64,000 nt of DNA from Lachnospiraceae bacterium (GTDB lineage: Bacteria > Bacillota > Clostridia > Lachnospirales > Lachnospiraceae): contig JAILRH010000255.1 in assembly GCA_024698345.1 (NCBI GenBank), positions 1 through 64,000 on the forward strand, in the 5' to 3' direction. Under the pieces are notes generated by a model, which had not been told where the DNA came from, searched no databases, and saw only the letters and a list, made by a program, of their open reading frames with translations. This document shows, in pieces, positions 33,301 through 44,800 of the stretch; positions within the stretch are counted from its first letter, which is position 1; the number at the start of each line of letters is the position of its first letter. The translations under genes were made by a program, and so were the position numbers.

Positions 33301-35141
33301 GAGTATCTGATACATATAATGCAAACAACTCAAATATAAATGCAACTATGTCAAGTGCCGTGGCAAACAGTAGAAAAGTAGATTACAACACATTGGGACT
33401 TAAGAGATATAAAGATGCCAGAGCAGCACTGTCTGATACATTTATGAACGAATCAAATATTTTTGGTCTTCACTTTATGGAGGCAACAATTGATAAAAAT
33501 AATTATATTGTCATTCCGGAAGCCAATATTAATGGTGAGATATATGAAAATTACAAAGTTCCAAAGGATAGTATAGATTTTAATGTTAAAAGACGCGGAT
33601 TTATTACAGTATTTGCAGGTACTTATTTTAATAATAATAGGGCATTCTTCTCGCTTCATGAGATAACCCGTTATAAGGAAGATGATCCGGAAGTTATAAG
33701 TGGAACTTACGAAGTTAACGACATAAAAGATATCAAGGAAATATCAAATATTTATAAGGCGGCAGTAGGAAGTGATTATATTTATCAGTATAGCGACGGA
33801 ACATTCTCAAGCAATGCTGCACGAGGAAATCTGGCTTTCAATATGGGTTGGATGACGGATACAGAATCCTATTCAACATGGGTTCAAAATGCGGTATATT
33901 ATTTTGAAATACCTGTTAATGCGGGGGAATTTGCCCTTGGTTCAGTTCCGGATAAGAGAGGTGCATATCTCTTCTATCTAGACATTGCTGCAAATGCAGG
34001 TACTGCTGAAGATAAAGAACGAAGAACATTTACAGAAAAGTTTATGGATGAAACTTTCAGTATGCAGCTTCCTAAGGGAGTTCAGTTAGTTGAGTCAGGT
34101 AATAGTTACAATGCCTCAAAACCATACGAGTTTCTAACTGTAAACATTGGCTCAGGTTTTAGTGGACAATATCCGTTAGTAAGAACGGGAGATGTGTTTA
34201 CCTATACAGATAATGCGAATACAGAATTGACATATATTGGAGGAGCATTGACAGCCCAGACAGTTTCGGGAAATGTTGCGAATGACTATGTGTATTATCC
34301 AAACGGATATAAATTCAAATACATTGAGCATGTGACGGATAAGGGGATTGATACAGACAATTATGACCATTTCCTTGTTGAAACAACGGACACATATGAT
34401 TCGACGGGAAATAGAACCGGAAGAAGTGTAAGTCTGTATTCAAGTATATTAAACGGAACAGATTTTACAGATAATGAGGTGATTGACGAGGATGATTTAG
34501 ACCATATCATTACATTTACATACAATCCAACCGGGCATGATAATATAGCTATGCGATGCGTAAGAGCGGCGTCAGAAGGTGGTTTTACTATTGCTTTTAA
34601 TGAGAACATTACGCTGTTGACAACAAGTATAACCAGCGACAATCCGGATGTGCATGTCAACTTCGGAGATACTACAGGAGACTTAACCACCGTAACTGCA
34701 GCAAATAATCTTAATGGAGTTACAATCCCTGCCATTAATTTGGATGGCACCGCCGGTGGAGATGACAATGACGAAGGACTGTATCACAAGTCAGTTTACG
34801 GACCGGCACTTGCACAGTATCAGACTTATTATACAGGCACGGGTGCAAATGCAACACTTGATACGGACACATCATTTACAATGGCAAATCTTGCAGCAGG
34901 TAATTCAAATCAGAACAGGACGCTCACATACAACATTACCCTTACTCCGGGAGCATCTGCAGGAACAGTTACGGTATATGCGAGACGCCTGATAAACAGC
35001 TATAGTTACACGACACATACATTTAATACAGTTGAAGGGGAGGAAGCAGTTGCTTCAGGAACGATAAATGTAACAGTTGGAGGCGTAAATATAAACAGTA
35101 CCGCAATTGGTACACAGACAACAACAGTTACCATTCAGTGA
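30351..35141 (+). CDS. 1596-residue SipW-type surface protein
   Basis: ATG 30351 follows AAAGGAG; the frame is open from 30327 but without that spacing. The signal ends VAMTPNAFAWFYSS, with the Ala-Trp-Phe box. Residues ~105-150 contain DLDMTG... FVGNFDGNGHTISNLTV, a GLUG/beta-helix type opening. Residues ~415-820 are a run of short Tyr/Trp-rich repeats (patterns like YYLRYNNGMWSLE and NYYLYFDGSNWRLV) of about 35 to 45 residues, like beta-trefoil or fascin-type sugar-binding repeats. The rest is beta-rich and Thr/Asn-rich. No sortase signal or C-terminal helix is visible. It would be a large adhesin-like member of the assembly. A terminator follows directly. Confidence 0.7.
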   Translation: MKKYRKIIFVICFIIFAVAMTPNAFAWFYSSLQTQPDITAYIHKSYFESGDGTSSAQFIDGTHGTDDSGCAFEIKYPVQLYYFAWLQALGYFNIPNDGENTINQVYFYLSSDLDMTGYVLPEIGTEEYPFVGNFDGNGHTISNLTVQNVTTTSDSSTTLTDIPDEIANSEIVGFFGVVGSLYTSGANSGTVNGAVDSDGSFVATAGYTYSSLVNEIKNFTIDNVTIKTETDNALIGAIAGYVNGNVSNSACSDIMLKIKDHTSTIGITSAISDYSLVGYCTDAYKFNLNVSKNTVYAPEETDNMIYKIIQGEGAGFGGSVNMQNFYNRMRSAYNAASWPTYVSTKNYIVDVDGVRTFQSQSSSSDSYHKAVDYGSGGNYSFVKYQSGQETTNFFYVYGGLEYDSTIVTTTYYYDNETAYFIKSNGKYLNLDSNHNIVAGDTGVTKWLVDNSGYYYSVEYNDSTSQNYYYLNANGNTDVHIQSSGSTVWNNSNSQLYLTSGGVNYYLYFDGSNWRLVSNIMRISDGNGNYLGVSNGDIANVNENASVFWKYESDCWSCETDGNTYYLRNNGGNLEVTTNVLQATQWNYSGGTISDGNYYLRYNNGMWSLETLTITQYYVTDGKGNYLRYNSGLTYSNNKSNATVWNFSNHSGTGTIGNGTRNLRYYYNTLTTGTGTGTSYNWTTTSDSIYYTSGGNNYYINYSNGWKATVGQQGRTISYNGQYLNIISTTAVGTSEGIGDYNDENGNTLWMINGNTVYTYVGGTVYYMVRNGTTGIRVQTTSTTWSSVGSDQIYYRSGGRYYYVSYNNGWALSQTSQYLSMSNLVELYPKVYTEPYIDLSQHSDVVFDFDSPVVSFANTTEQIMKSRVTNDTEKTYGHSNATFFPINCVGSETFNESYPTITNANKNLLEPSDNNTGYVVSGNSIGNQTSYGYDGTGDIRISTYAMSSISASTNQSSSFTYSNSYDSRLEIITAVNNGTYSGFYRVSDTYNANNSNINATMSSAVANSRKVDYNTLGLKRYKDARAALSDTFMNESNIFGLHFMEATIDKNNYIVIPEANINGEIYENYKVPKDSIDFNVKRRGFITVFAGTYFNNNRAFFSLHEITRYKEDDPEVISGTYEVNDIKDIKEISNIYKAAVGSDYIYQYSDGTFSSNAARGNLAFNMGWMTDTESYSTWVQNAVYYFEIPVNAGEFALGSVPDKRGAYLFYLDIAANAGTAEDKERRTFTEKFMDETFSMQLPKGVQLVESGNSYNASKPYEFLTVNIGSGFSGQYPLVRTGDVFTYTDNANTELTYIGGALTAQTVSGNVANDYVYYPNGYKFKYIEHVTDKGIDTDNYDHFLVETTDTYDSTGNRTGRSVSLYSSILNGTDFTDNEVIDEDDLDHIITFTYNPTGHDNIAMRCVRAASEGGFTIAFNENITLLTTSITSDNPDVHVNFGDTTGDLTTVTAANNLNGVTIPAINLDGTAGGDDNDEGLYHKSVYGPALAQYQTYYTGTGANATLDTDTSFTMANLAAGNSNQNRTLTYNITLTPGASAGTVTVYARRLINSYSYTTHTFNTVEGEEAVASGTINVTVGGVNINSTAIGTQTTTVTIQ

Positions 35142-35158
35142 TTGGTACAGTTATATAG

Positions 35159-35203
35159 GCACCTGTTTGTCAATCGGATTGATTGATGAACAGGTGCTTT
35201 TTT
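35159..35203 (+). terminator. Terminator after the 1596-residue protein gene
   Basis: GCACCTGTT (35159-35167) pairs with AACAGGTGC (35189-35197), with extra pairing between CAATC and GATTG inside, and is followed by six T. Confidence 0.9.
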
Positions 35204-35354
35204 AATCGGAGTCGTTTGATTCGAATTATTTGACCTGATTGCTTCTTACGCAAAAGGTGAGAAGAATAACGTTTATTGTCATTTTATGGTCATTCTGTGA
35301 GTGTATAATTAAAGCAGGATAAACATTATGAAGTTTGATTTGAGTGTGAACAAA

Positions 35355-35383
35355 TTGTTTTTGCAAGAAAAATGATATATAAT
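35355..35383 (+). promoter_or_regulatory. Probable promoter for minor subunit genes
   Basis: TTGTTT (35355-35360), 17-bp spacer, perfect TATAAT (35378-35383). It would transcribe the genes from 35879 to 49281, which follow one another closely. Confidence 0.5.
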
Positions 35384-35878
35384 GTAAAGAGGAAAAGTTC
35401 GTTTTTACGGTTTTCAATTAAATAAAAGAAGACATTGTAATATTAGCGTTTTGGAGACATTGTATGGCGAGGAAAAATGAGTTTGAAAGAAGTTAGTGTT
35501 CTTTAATTAGGACAGCTGGTAAAAAAAAGAAAACGGGGAAATGAAAATCTTGACAATTATATATTTAGTTTTGACTGTTATATCTGCGGCTGATAATGGG
35601 TTAGTATTTTCTAATCTCGCAGGTAAGATTCATTTAGAGATTTTATTCTTTTATTCTAATCTAAGCGCATATGGTTCTAAACGTTTTTGGACCGGAGGCT
35701 TTCTTTATGTTCATTTAATAGATTGTTTCCAATATTGCAGTTGGTTTTGTACCGCTTCCTCATTTTGACGATTGTTGACTATAAAACAGAATTGTAAGAT
35801 AATGGTAGTAAGTGAAAGTTCGCTTTTTTATAGTTATATTTGATTAGTTTTATGATAATTTTGAAAGAGATGATTTAA

Positions 35879-36811
35879 ATGATAAAGAGAAATGTGGATG
35901 ATAAAAAAGACAAAAACATAAGATTTATTATTATAAAAAACTGTATATTGTTGCTATTGTTGCTCTTTACACTTATTTTTGGCGCAATTGCCTGGTTCTC
36001 TAATAACAGACAACTACTTGTAACAGGAATGGAAGTTAAGATGCAGGAACCGCCTTATACCATTCAAACCCGAAACGAAAGCGGTTACTACAGTGATATT
36101 TATGAATCGCTTGATACCGGAGCTATGGAGTGGAAGGTTTCCGAAGATGACAATTTTGACAATCATGAGGATGATTTGGATCATGAAGAGGATGAACCGG
36201 GACTTGAGCCCGGAGACAGCGGGGTACTTGAATTCAGAGTCAATCCTAATTCTGATGATACCATAACGGTTGATTGTGTTTTTGGTATTAGAGCATATCT
36301 CGAAGTGACAAGTATAGATGAAAACGATAATTCTGTGACAGAGATAACAGAAATAGATGACAGTACGCTCTTACAGTTTGTCAAGTCACATATTATACTT
36401 TTTGAAGATTATGATGAACAAACAGGAAAATATAGCAACCTGATTGGCGATGATCAGTCGTTTAGGCGTGTGCTTACAAATCAGACATACAGAAGAAATG
36501 AAAATGTATACACCAAAGTTTACTGGGTTTGGCCGGAACATTTAGATGAACTTACAGATGAAGATGATGAAGAAATTATATATGACCCGACTGAACGTAC
36601 AGATGTTATTACATACATCGCCAATAACAAGAATGGCTTTTTTAAGGATTGTAATGATAGTGTTACGCAGGTTGCAGCAGATCTTACAGCTCTTTCTTCA
36701 GCTTATTCGACTTCAATCTATAATAGATATAGTATGAAGTATGACAATACAGATCTTGATATAGGAAACAATGTATCTTATGTGATTCTATCAATGCAGG
36801 TAGAAGAGTGA
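35879..36811 (+). CDS. SipW-type signal surface protein, minor subunit 2
   Basis: A 310-residue protein; ATG 35879 follows GAAAGAGATG. Residues ~18-42 are hydrophobic, ending LIFGAIAWFSNNRQLLVTGM, nearly identical in pattern to the major subunit signal (Ala-Trp-Phe, then V-T-G-M). The mature part is acidic, with a very Asp/Glu-rich stretch near residues 78-110 and again near 225-235. A C-terminal VSYVILSMQVEE strand recalls the end of camelysin domains. It is followed after 24 nt by a related gene. The acidic patches may bind calcium, which is a guess. Confidence 0.7.
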   Translation: MIKRNVDDKKDKNIRFIIIKNCILLLLLLFTLIFGAIAWFSNNRQLLVTGMEVKMQEPPYTIQTRNESGYYSDIYESLDTGAMEWKVSEDDNFDNHEDDLDHEEDEPGLEPGDSGVLEFRVNPNSDDTITVDCVFGIRAYLEVTSIDENDNSVTEITEIDDSTLLQFVKSHIILFEDYDEQTGKYSNLIGDDQSFRRVLTNQTYRRNENVYTKVYWVWPEHLDELTDEDDEEIIYDPTERTDVITYIANNKNGFFKDCNDSVTQVAADLTALSSAYSTSIYNRYSMKYDNTDLDIGNNVSYVILSMQVEE

Positions 36812-36835
36812 TATATGCTCCGTGGGGAGTGAATA

Positions 36836-37660
36836 ATGATAAGTGAATCAATCAAAGAGGAGGTGGCAGAATTGAAAAGTTTAATATATACAATTAGGAA
36901 GATGTCACTTCGGACTAAGATTATTCTTGTTATGATGATTGTACTTATTTCTTCTGCTACTGTATTTGCCTGGCTTGCCTATCAGGACAAGATAGAAGCC
37001 TTGAGTAAGATAAAAGAGCCACCGTCCATAAACCTTGCATCGGGTGGTGATGATTCGGCGTTGTACATATCCCTTGAGAATATTGATGTTTCAGTTGCTG
37101 TGGAGAAATATGTTGTGTTCTCTATTGAACCGGGAAAGTATTCAGCATATGATATTCAATTATCACATACAACAAACATTCCATTTACATATGAACTATA
37201 CAGGGTTAGAGAGGATGAAAACGGAACCATAGAATACACAGATCATACAAGAGATGTGAATGGAGGAGAAACTATTTTAAAATACAGTATTATGGCCAAT
37301 GCAACCGGTACAACAGCCGGAAAATTAATCCTTAATGACATTAATCCTGACGATGGTTCCACAGGAAGGATTCTGGGAGATGAGGGAGAGCTTTCAGCAA
37401 GCCGTAAGAATTATGTGGCAACGGATGAAGTTAATCAATATGTAAAGCCAATATATAGTGTGGTGAGAAGAGTGCCACAGTTTAATGAACATACCGATGG
37501 AAGTAGTGATAGAGATTATTTTGTGATTAAACTCACTTGGACTCCGGGTAACAGTAATATGACGTATGCTGATGCAAACTATTGGAACTATGCATTCAAT
37601 AACAAAGAAACAGATATTATTTATATTTCGGCTAAGCAGAACACGTATGAAGAACCTTAA
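36836..37660 (+). CDS. SipW-type signal surface protein, minor subunit 3
   Basis: A 274-residue protein. ATG 36836 follows GGGGAG; an alternative TTG at 36872 has an even better GGAGGTG and would give a shorter, more usual signal. The hydrophobic segment ends ISSATVFAWLAYQDKIEAL, with the Ala-Trp box. The mature part is beta-rich with Thr and Asn; it includes a block around YSAYDIQLSHTTNIPFTYEL and FVIKLTWTP near the end, and finishes IIYISAKQ. Closely spaced with its neighbours, and probably another exported component. No family recognised beyond the signal pattern. Confidence 0.65.
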   Translation: MISESIKEEVAELKSLIYTIRKMSLRTKIILVMMIVLISSATVFAWLAYQDKIEALSKIKEPPSINLASGGDDSALYISLENIDVSVAVEKYVVFSIEPGKYSAYDIQLSHTTNIPFTYELYRVREDENGTIEYTDHTRDVNGGETILKYSIMANATGTTAGKLILNDINPDDGSTGRILGDEGELSASRKNYVATDEVNQYVKPIYSVVRRVPQFNEHTDGSSDRDYFVIKLTWTPGNSNMTYADANYWNYAFNNKETDIIYISAKQNTYEEP

Positions 37661-37709
37661 AGTGCCGGTTGGTACTTTGTAGACGGTAAGAAAGAATGGG
37701 GCGAGGACT

Positions 37710-38792
37710 ATGAAAGGACATGTTAAGAATTTTTATAAAAGAATAATTAAATATCCTTTGACAATCTGTATGGTTGTGTTTTTGCTACTTTCATCAACCG
37801 CATTTATAGCTTACGCAGCCTACAATGGAACTGCCAATGTTAAGCGAGTTGTATCTACTCAGGCTTCAAGTAATATGGTGTTTTCTTCAAATTACATGGA
37901 GGTTTATTCTGCAAATAATTTAGTGGTTAAGAATCTTAGAACGATGAATGAAGGAAACTTTATATGTTCGGTTACGGTATGTAACTATGATCAGCTTGAT
38001 CCTACAAGCCCGGCACGCGGAAACATTGATTACAGCTTTAAAGCAGAACTTGTGGAATACAATCCAAGTACCGGCACATATGATCCGGTGACAACAGTGC
38101 AAATGAATGATAATGTTCCAAAGACTTTCTATGTTAAGAAAACAGTGGAAGAAAATCAACAAATTGATACTGATACTCAGCATAATTTGAACAGTGCGGG
38201 AAGTTTCGCGTATACATATACTTCTGAGAGTCTTACCGGAGGAACTTCTTATAAGGATTCGTTTGATATTTGTTTCGATGCATCAGAGACAATGAAGGAT
38301 GTTCCGACACTTTTTATTAGAGTGACATCAACACCAACCGAAGAAAGTATTCAGATGAACAGCGGTATATCTACGTTGTCAAGTATCATCAGTGTTTCTC
38401 AGGGGCGAAGCGTTGAAACCGGATGGCACGGAAGTCTTCAGGAATCAAGTAATATTGATTACGATGGATATAATCTTATAGTTGAAGGTTCCGGAGCTGG
38501 GACAATAGATATTTTGTGGGATGATAATAAATTTGCAATGAATCCTGCTTTTGTAACACTTTACGGAGGAACAGGGGGAATATTATCTGAAGAATCAAGT
38601 GTTTCAGGTCAACCGTATTGGAAGAAGCGAACGCTAACAGTCAATTCGATGATAGATAACAGATATGTAGTTCAGTTTTATAAGAAAAATGCAAACACTA
38701 CATATACAGGAAATAATTTTGCAAGCAGATATATATTGTGTAACAACTACCTTGAGGAGATAATTGAGGAAGATTCAGAGAATGCCCCATAG
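37710..38792 (+). CDS. Surface protein with SipW-like signal, minor subunit 4
   Basis: A 360-residue protein; ATG 37710 after GGGGCGAGG. The N-terminus has a basic stretch and a hydrophobic core ending LSSTAFIAYAAYNGTANV. Here Tyr replaces the Trp of the box seen in the other subunits, so cleavage by SipW is less certain. The mature part is Ser/Thr-rich and beta-rich, with SFDICFDASETMKDVPTLFIRVTSTP resembling an Ig-like fold, and the C-terminus is acidic (EEIIEEDSENAP). It lies between minor subunit 3 and the giant protein with only short gaps. Confidence 0.6.
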   Translation: MKGHVKNFYKRIIKYPLTICMVVFLLLSSTAFIAYAAYNGTANVKRVVSTQASSNMVFSSNYMEVYSANNLVVKNLRTMNEGNFICSVTVCNYDQLDPTSPARGNIDYSFKAELVEYNPSTGTYDPVTTVQMNDNVPKTFYVKKTVEENQQIDTDTQHNLNSAGSFAYTYTSESLTGGTSYKDSFDICFDASETMKDVPTLFIRVTSTPTEESIQMNSGISTLSSIISVSQGRSVETGWHGSLQESSNIDYDGYNLIVEGSGAGTIDILWDDNKFAMNPAFVTLYGGTGGILSEESSVSGQPYWKKRTLTVNSMIDNRYVVQFYKKNANTTYTGNNFASRYILCNNYLEEIIEEDSENAP

Positions 38793-38856
38793 AGAGTTGG
38801 TTATGTTTTTGTTCAGGAGAAGTGCTTGATAGCTGATAAGGATTGTAGGTGATGAT

Positions 38857-41800
38857 ATGAAAAATCTTATTAAAATTAATTATAGACTAATCAAAAGAAG
38901 TATAAGTTGTGTACTTGCTTTGGCAATTATCCTAGCCGGATTTCCAGTCGAGATGACTTCTGAAAACGGAAGTGAAATAATTAGTTTTCTGAAAGAAGTT
39001 AAGGCAGCAGGTGAGCTGGCTGAACTAACAGCACGGTACAGTGGGCATACATATACATTTACTTCCGGTGGTACTGAGTTGTCAGAATATTCACAGTGCT
39101 TTCAGGATTCTTTATGGGCAGTTGAGCATGCAAATGATATCATTACACTCAATCCGGTTGCAGGAGTGTTTGTATTTGATACAAATTATAGCCCAATAGG
39201 CAGTGCAAGTGCGCCATTCAATGGGACAATATATTTCAATACATCCGCAGCTGATTTTGCAGTTAATGCCAACAGTTCTATTTTTGACTATGTCAAAGAT
39301 TCTGTATCATTACTTAGGTTGGGAAGTGCAGATGATAATATTCCCCTGAGTATCAACAGAGTTGCAGATGTCGATGATACAGTGTCTCCTCTTTTTGCTA
39401 AGCATGTGGTGGGGAGCGGCGCTGCAGCACCATATGAATGGAAAGTTACACTGAATTCTGCCAGTGCAAGAAGTTATTCAGGTGTAATATTTGAAATGAC
39501 GGATGGTGCAAAAGTTAATCTGACATTTGATGATAAAAGCAATCATACTCCTTTACGTGATAACAATAATGTTATTGTTTCAGGTTCTATAATAGATAAT
39601 AAACAGAATAATGCAAACTATGGAATACTTTGCGGAGTTCTTAAAAATGGAAGTGTTCTTAATTGTACATATACAAAGGTAAATGACGATAATGTTACGT
39701 TTATCGGAACAGGAATAGCATATACAGGTGGGTTGGTAGGAGAGATTGACGGCTCAACTTTTGAAATTCTTTCAGGTAGCAGCAACCTTAAAGTTGATTT
39801 TCAGACTTCAAAGGATAGTGTGGGATTTATCTGCGGACACGCGTATAACAGTACAATTACCTTACCTGACGGCTACGCTATATCAGGAACTGTTGACGGG
39901 AATCAGTATGCTGGAGGAATTGTAGGTTACTGCAAGAATACTACCATTAATTACGAAAACACAACCGGTATAATTAATATAAGCAACTGCAATATTAGTA
40001 ATGGGAACAACGCATCTGCAACAGGTGGAGTATTTGGTTATTATGAAAGCAATGTAAAGACAAATGATATACTAATTAATAATCACAGTTATATATTGAC
40101 AAACTGCACGGTTGTAGGGGAAAGTGGGAAAAATGGAGGCATTGCAGGAGAGTATAAGCCTACTTATAATGACAATGTTACCATTGACCTTGACAAATAT
40201 TCACTTGGCAATTCTATTTCGCTTTCAGGGTCGATAGCCGGAGGGCTTTTTGGAAAATATACCTCAGCCGGAAATGTAACAATTACAGATTCGAATACGA
40301 CAAACAGCCACTTTGTACCGTCTTCGAGTACAGTGGCTTATGGTGGTGTAATTGGTGAATATGTCAATGGAAGTACTGCAGGAGTTTATTCACAAACCCT
40401 TACTTTAAGCGATTTTGTAGTAAATGGGATTAACTGTACTTCCACGGGAAATGTCGGCGGAGTTCTAAACGTTCTTACCGGATCTACATATATCAGTGTA
40501 GATGATGTCTCAATTACAAATGCAAGTGTTGATGCTTCGACTAAGTTTGGTGGTATTGTTTCTACACTAAATAGTAATAATATAGGGTCATTTATTGATT
40601 TAACAGGTGATTTTACTGTGTCACTTTCCTCAGGTACATATAAGGGTGGAGCTGTAGCAGGAAGCTTCAAGAACGGTGTGATTCGTTTTGCGGGAACTAC
40701 GGATATCAGTGGTGCACGTGCTGCGAATGGTTATGGACAACTTGTTTATGAGAACGACAACACCCTTGTTTATGCTTTAGGTAGTGGCTCAGATTCAAGA
40801 TGGAATTTTATAAGAAATGAGGATACCACAACGTCAGATCTTGGTCAGTGGGGTGAAGTTGTCAGACTTTTTAAGGTTAATGGAGCTGATAAGAATGCAG
40901 AGGAGGCTGGGATTGTCTCCGTAAGCGGTAACAAGGTGACTGTTGCAGGAGTAACAGTTAATCCTACTATAGATGATGAGGTTTCGTTTGCCAAAGTTGC
41001 TCTTAATATGCAACTTAATGATGGCAGTGACCATGGTTCACTTTGTTTTGCAAGTGGCGGAGCAAATAAAAATGCTTTATTGTCGACTGATATCACGGTC
41101 AGTGGCACGGTTGACCTTTCCGGAACAGGGCTGCTTGGACTGATGCGTGATGGTGGACTGGGAAAATATCTTGGTGGGGGAGACAATACTTTTCACAATG
41201 TTGCTTTTTTTACCGGTTCTGTTACAGGAACAAATGACGCTGAGATAAAATTGACCACAGGAGAAGCGTATGGAAATTATAACTCAGGAAATGTGGGGAC
41301 GGGTGGAAAAATCTATCTTTCAGAAAATTATGGACATGATGCACAGGGATTATTTGCATTTGCAAAAGGAGTTAGCATTACAGATTTGAAAGTCAGTGGC
41401 AACATTGATGTTGAAAGAAATGGAGGATCTAATTACTTATATGCCGGAGCTTTGTTTGGTGCAATGACAAATGGTGCAACATTGTCAGGTACTACTGTTA
41501 CAACAACTATTGATGCAACAAGAGCCAATAATGCCCGATTCTATATTGGTGGTGTTTCGGGTGTGTTTGATGGAAATGAAACTTCAGGCAATCCATATGA
41601 ATTGAGTATAAAAGACAGTTCCATAATCAGACCTGTAATTGTTCTCAGTGGAGTGATAGGTTGTACTGATTCTTATAATGACGGTGATCTCTCAAAATGT
41701 AATAACACATATGCAGGCGGAGTGCTGGGACTGCTTAAAGGTGCAACAGCCACAAGATATGGTGTTTCAATCAATAGCTCGGAGATATCTCCTGCAATAA

Positions 41801-44800
41801 CGATCGATAGTAGAGTTAGCGATGTTGACTATTCATATCTTGGAGGAATGATTGGACGTGTTTCAGCCAATAGCACAAATCAAAGAACTATCAGTATTAA
41901 TAATGTAGGAATGACAAATGCTGCTGTGCAGACAAAAGCAAAGTATGCCGGAGGATTGCTTGGTTCTCATTGGGAGAGGACAAATGTTACTATAGACGGA
42001 CTTACTATATCGGGTGCTTCTGTTACACATAGCTATTCAGCCGGCGGAAGTAAAATGAGTGGTCTTGTGTTTAAGGGAACAGGTAAATGGGACGTTAATA
42101 CACTTAGTATGTCATCAACAGGTATTACTTCTGCCGATACGAATGCTGCATCATTTGGGCTTATCGTAAATGAAGCATATAGTGGAAGTGATGGTCTTTA
42201 TATAAATCTTAAAAACAGTGGTTATACTCTTTCAGGTGTAACTATTCCTACTTCATCTGCAAATGGAAACTATTATGTTGACGAAATAGTCGCTGATTCT
42301 CAGAATAATGATAAAAGTGGTGGAGATATTCTTATTGGCAAAGATGGTACGGGAATTGTCAATATTAATATGAATGCAGTAAATGGAGCTGACACAAAAA
42401 TAACTTCTACAGGTACATATCAGAACAGGATTTATTCCCAGTTGAATACATTAAATCTTACTGCAAATCAGAATAGCAGATATTATTATAATCTTGATGT
42501 TATACTTGCTAAGGGAACAAATGGAAGTGGGGCAACAGATGGAGAGAAGTTCCTCCTTTGGTCGGTGCGCAAATACGCTTCGAACAATATAAAAGCATAT
42601 TTTAAAAGTAATGATGATATGATCTCCGGAACAGATATTGATCTTAGAGGTTTGTCATATTATCCAATTTACGGTGATAATGTAACGTTGCCAACGGGTG
42701 CAACTGTTACTTTTGGTTTCAAAGCAATAAATGACTATGAGAATTCTACGGTGACGCCTGATAATTGGTCAAGAAATCCGGATGATGCCGGAAGTCCTAA
42801 AACTTCCGATGCACGTAATCAACATTATCTGATGCAGACGGGATTGTTTAATACAACATCAAGTCTGTCAGCAGATAGACTTACGCTCACCGGCGATTTT
42901 GGATATGTTGAAGGAATCGCTTCCGGTGCACTCATTAACGGTTCAACATCAGGCAGTGTAACTGTAACAGGATTAACACTTGATAAGTTGGTTCCATCCA
43001 ATACTTCATCATATATGCTTATAAACTATATAAATGGTACGGGAAATGCAACGCCTTCGCTTGTTGTGAGCGGTGTTCGCGCAGAGAATTATAATTCCGC
43101 CGGAGTTACTCTTCCGGTTGCAAAGTCATTGTTTGGCACTGCAATGGGGCAGAACATGACAATGACCTTTAGTGATATAAAGCTCGATGCAAGAAATGGC
43201 TCAACCATTACTGATGCCAACTGGTCAGCAGATGCCACAAATAATGCTGCTTCCATGACAGCAGCCTATGGCACATCACGCTCTATTTTTAGTACGGCTA
43301 CATTTTTTACCACTTTGCTCTCGTCAAAGACTTCAGTTATGATTTATAATTACGGCGTTGATGAAGATTGGGAAGGTGGGGCACCACGAAATGTAACTTA
43401 CGGTAAAGAGATTACATCATCAAAGCAATACGCAAGTGGTGAGGAACACTATTATACAGTTGGTAATATGACAGGAAATTATACAAATCCTATTGGGAAT
43501 TCTAATACAAGATTTAATTTTTCTGCCGGTTTTCTTCCGTATGTTGGAAATTACGAAGATAAAGGTGATGACCCTACTTACCCGGTTGTTGAAATTAAAG
43601 TAAATTATAAAGCTCCCGGAATTGTTAATGGTTGTGGAACGTATAATGATCCTTATATAATTTCTTCCGCTTCACAGCTTGAACTGGTAGCTGACGTTGT
43701 GAACGGGGAGGATTCACCTAGTATTATTACACTTCCAAATGAATTTTACACAGATCATATCTCAACTTCGTGGCATAATGCAAACAGTGGGGATGGCCTT
43801 TATAATCTGGATAACGGAAGATATGTTAAAGATACCACTAATTCCGCAAAAGGATTGGATAATAAGTGGACAGCGGATAACGTACGTTTATATCTTGCAG
43901 CGGCTTATTATTTAATTGATGATGACATTGAATTGACAAGTGATTTTAAAGGAATAGGTGCTCCTGGAACAGGAACAGCTGTCAATGGAAATTATGTTTT
44001 TCATGGTGTTATTATTGGAAAAAAGATTGATGGGACAGCACCAACAATTACAAATCCTACAGATAATCCGTTTATATATATAAGTAATGGTTCTGTAGTT
44101 AAGAATATTAATATTGAGGTGGAAACTGCTGTTTCTAAATCGCTGGGCAGGACAGGCGATAACGCACTTTACGGATATAAAAAGAACAATAGTACTGATA
44201 AAGGAGCTGAATATTACGGTGGTGTTATTGGTGAGATTATGGGTGGGGATAACATTATAGATGATGTTTCAATCGCATACTCGGGCGAGACATCACTTAG
44301 TGGAAACTACAGCCATCTTATAGCTGAAGGCGGTATGGTTGGTGTTGTTGTTAATGGTTCACTGATTTTCAGAGGCTCAAATTCCGTGAGCGGAAGGAGT
44401 GTGAGTGGTGGAGGAATTTATTCTAATCCTTATGTAGGAAGAGTTATTAACGGTTATGCAATTTATGAAAAAATAAGCGGTAGACCGGGCACTGCTCCAG
44501 TGAACAGCAGTTACTATCCAATTGATAGTATAGACAGAACTAATCAAAACAAATTGGATGTAAATTATGATGACGGAACTATTGATATTCCCGATGCTCA
44601 GGCACTTTATATCATGTCACTTATCACTCAGTCAATTGCCGGCACGGCGATTACAACCGGCAATGAAGACTATACTGATGGCAGTAACAATGGGTATTCT
44701 CCATCCTATGGTTTTTGGAAGCAAAATTATTTAGTTGGGGTGGCCAGACTAGGCGATTACGATGAAGTGGGTTGTGGAATAGATACAACAAAGCCTAAGG

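Larger units (their letters stand above)
35142..35878. other. 737-bp gap with terminator and new promoter
   Basis: After the terminator at 35159-35203 the sequence is A+T-rich. A promoter TTGTTT-N17-TATAAT lies at 35355-35383, nearly 500 bp before the next gene. A 75-codon open frame at 35541-35768 has a poor ribosome binding site and no recognisable features. The rest holds nothing I can name; the long leader could host an RNA element. Confidence 0.5.

Noticed and set aside
35541..35768. 75-codon open frame as a gene
   Set aside because: GGGGA is almost touching the ATG, the product has no domain or clear helix pattern, and codon use is unlike neighbours. Support is too weak.
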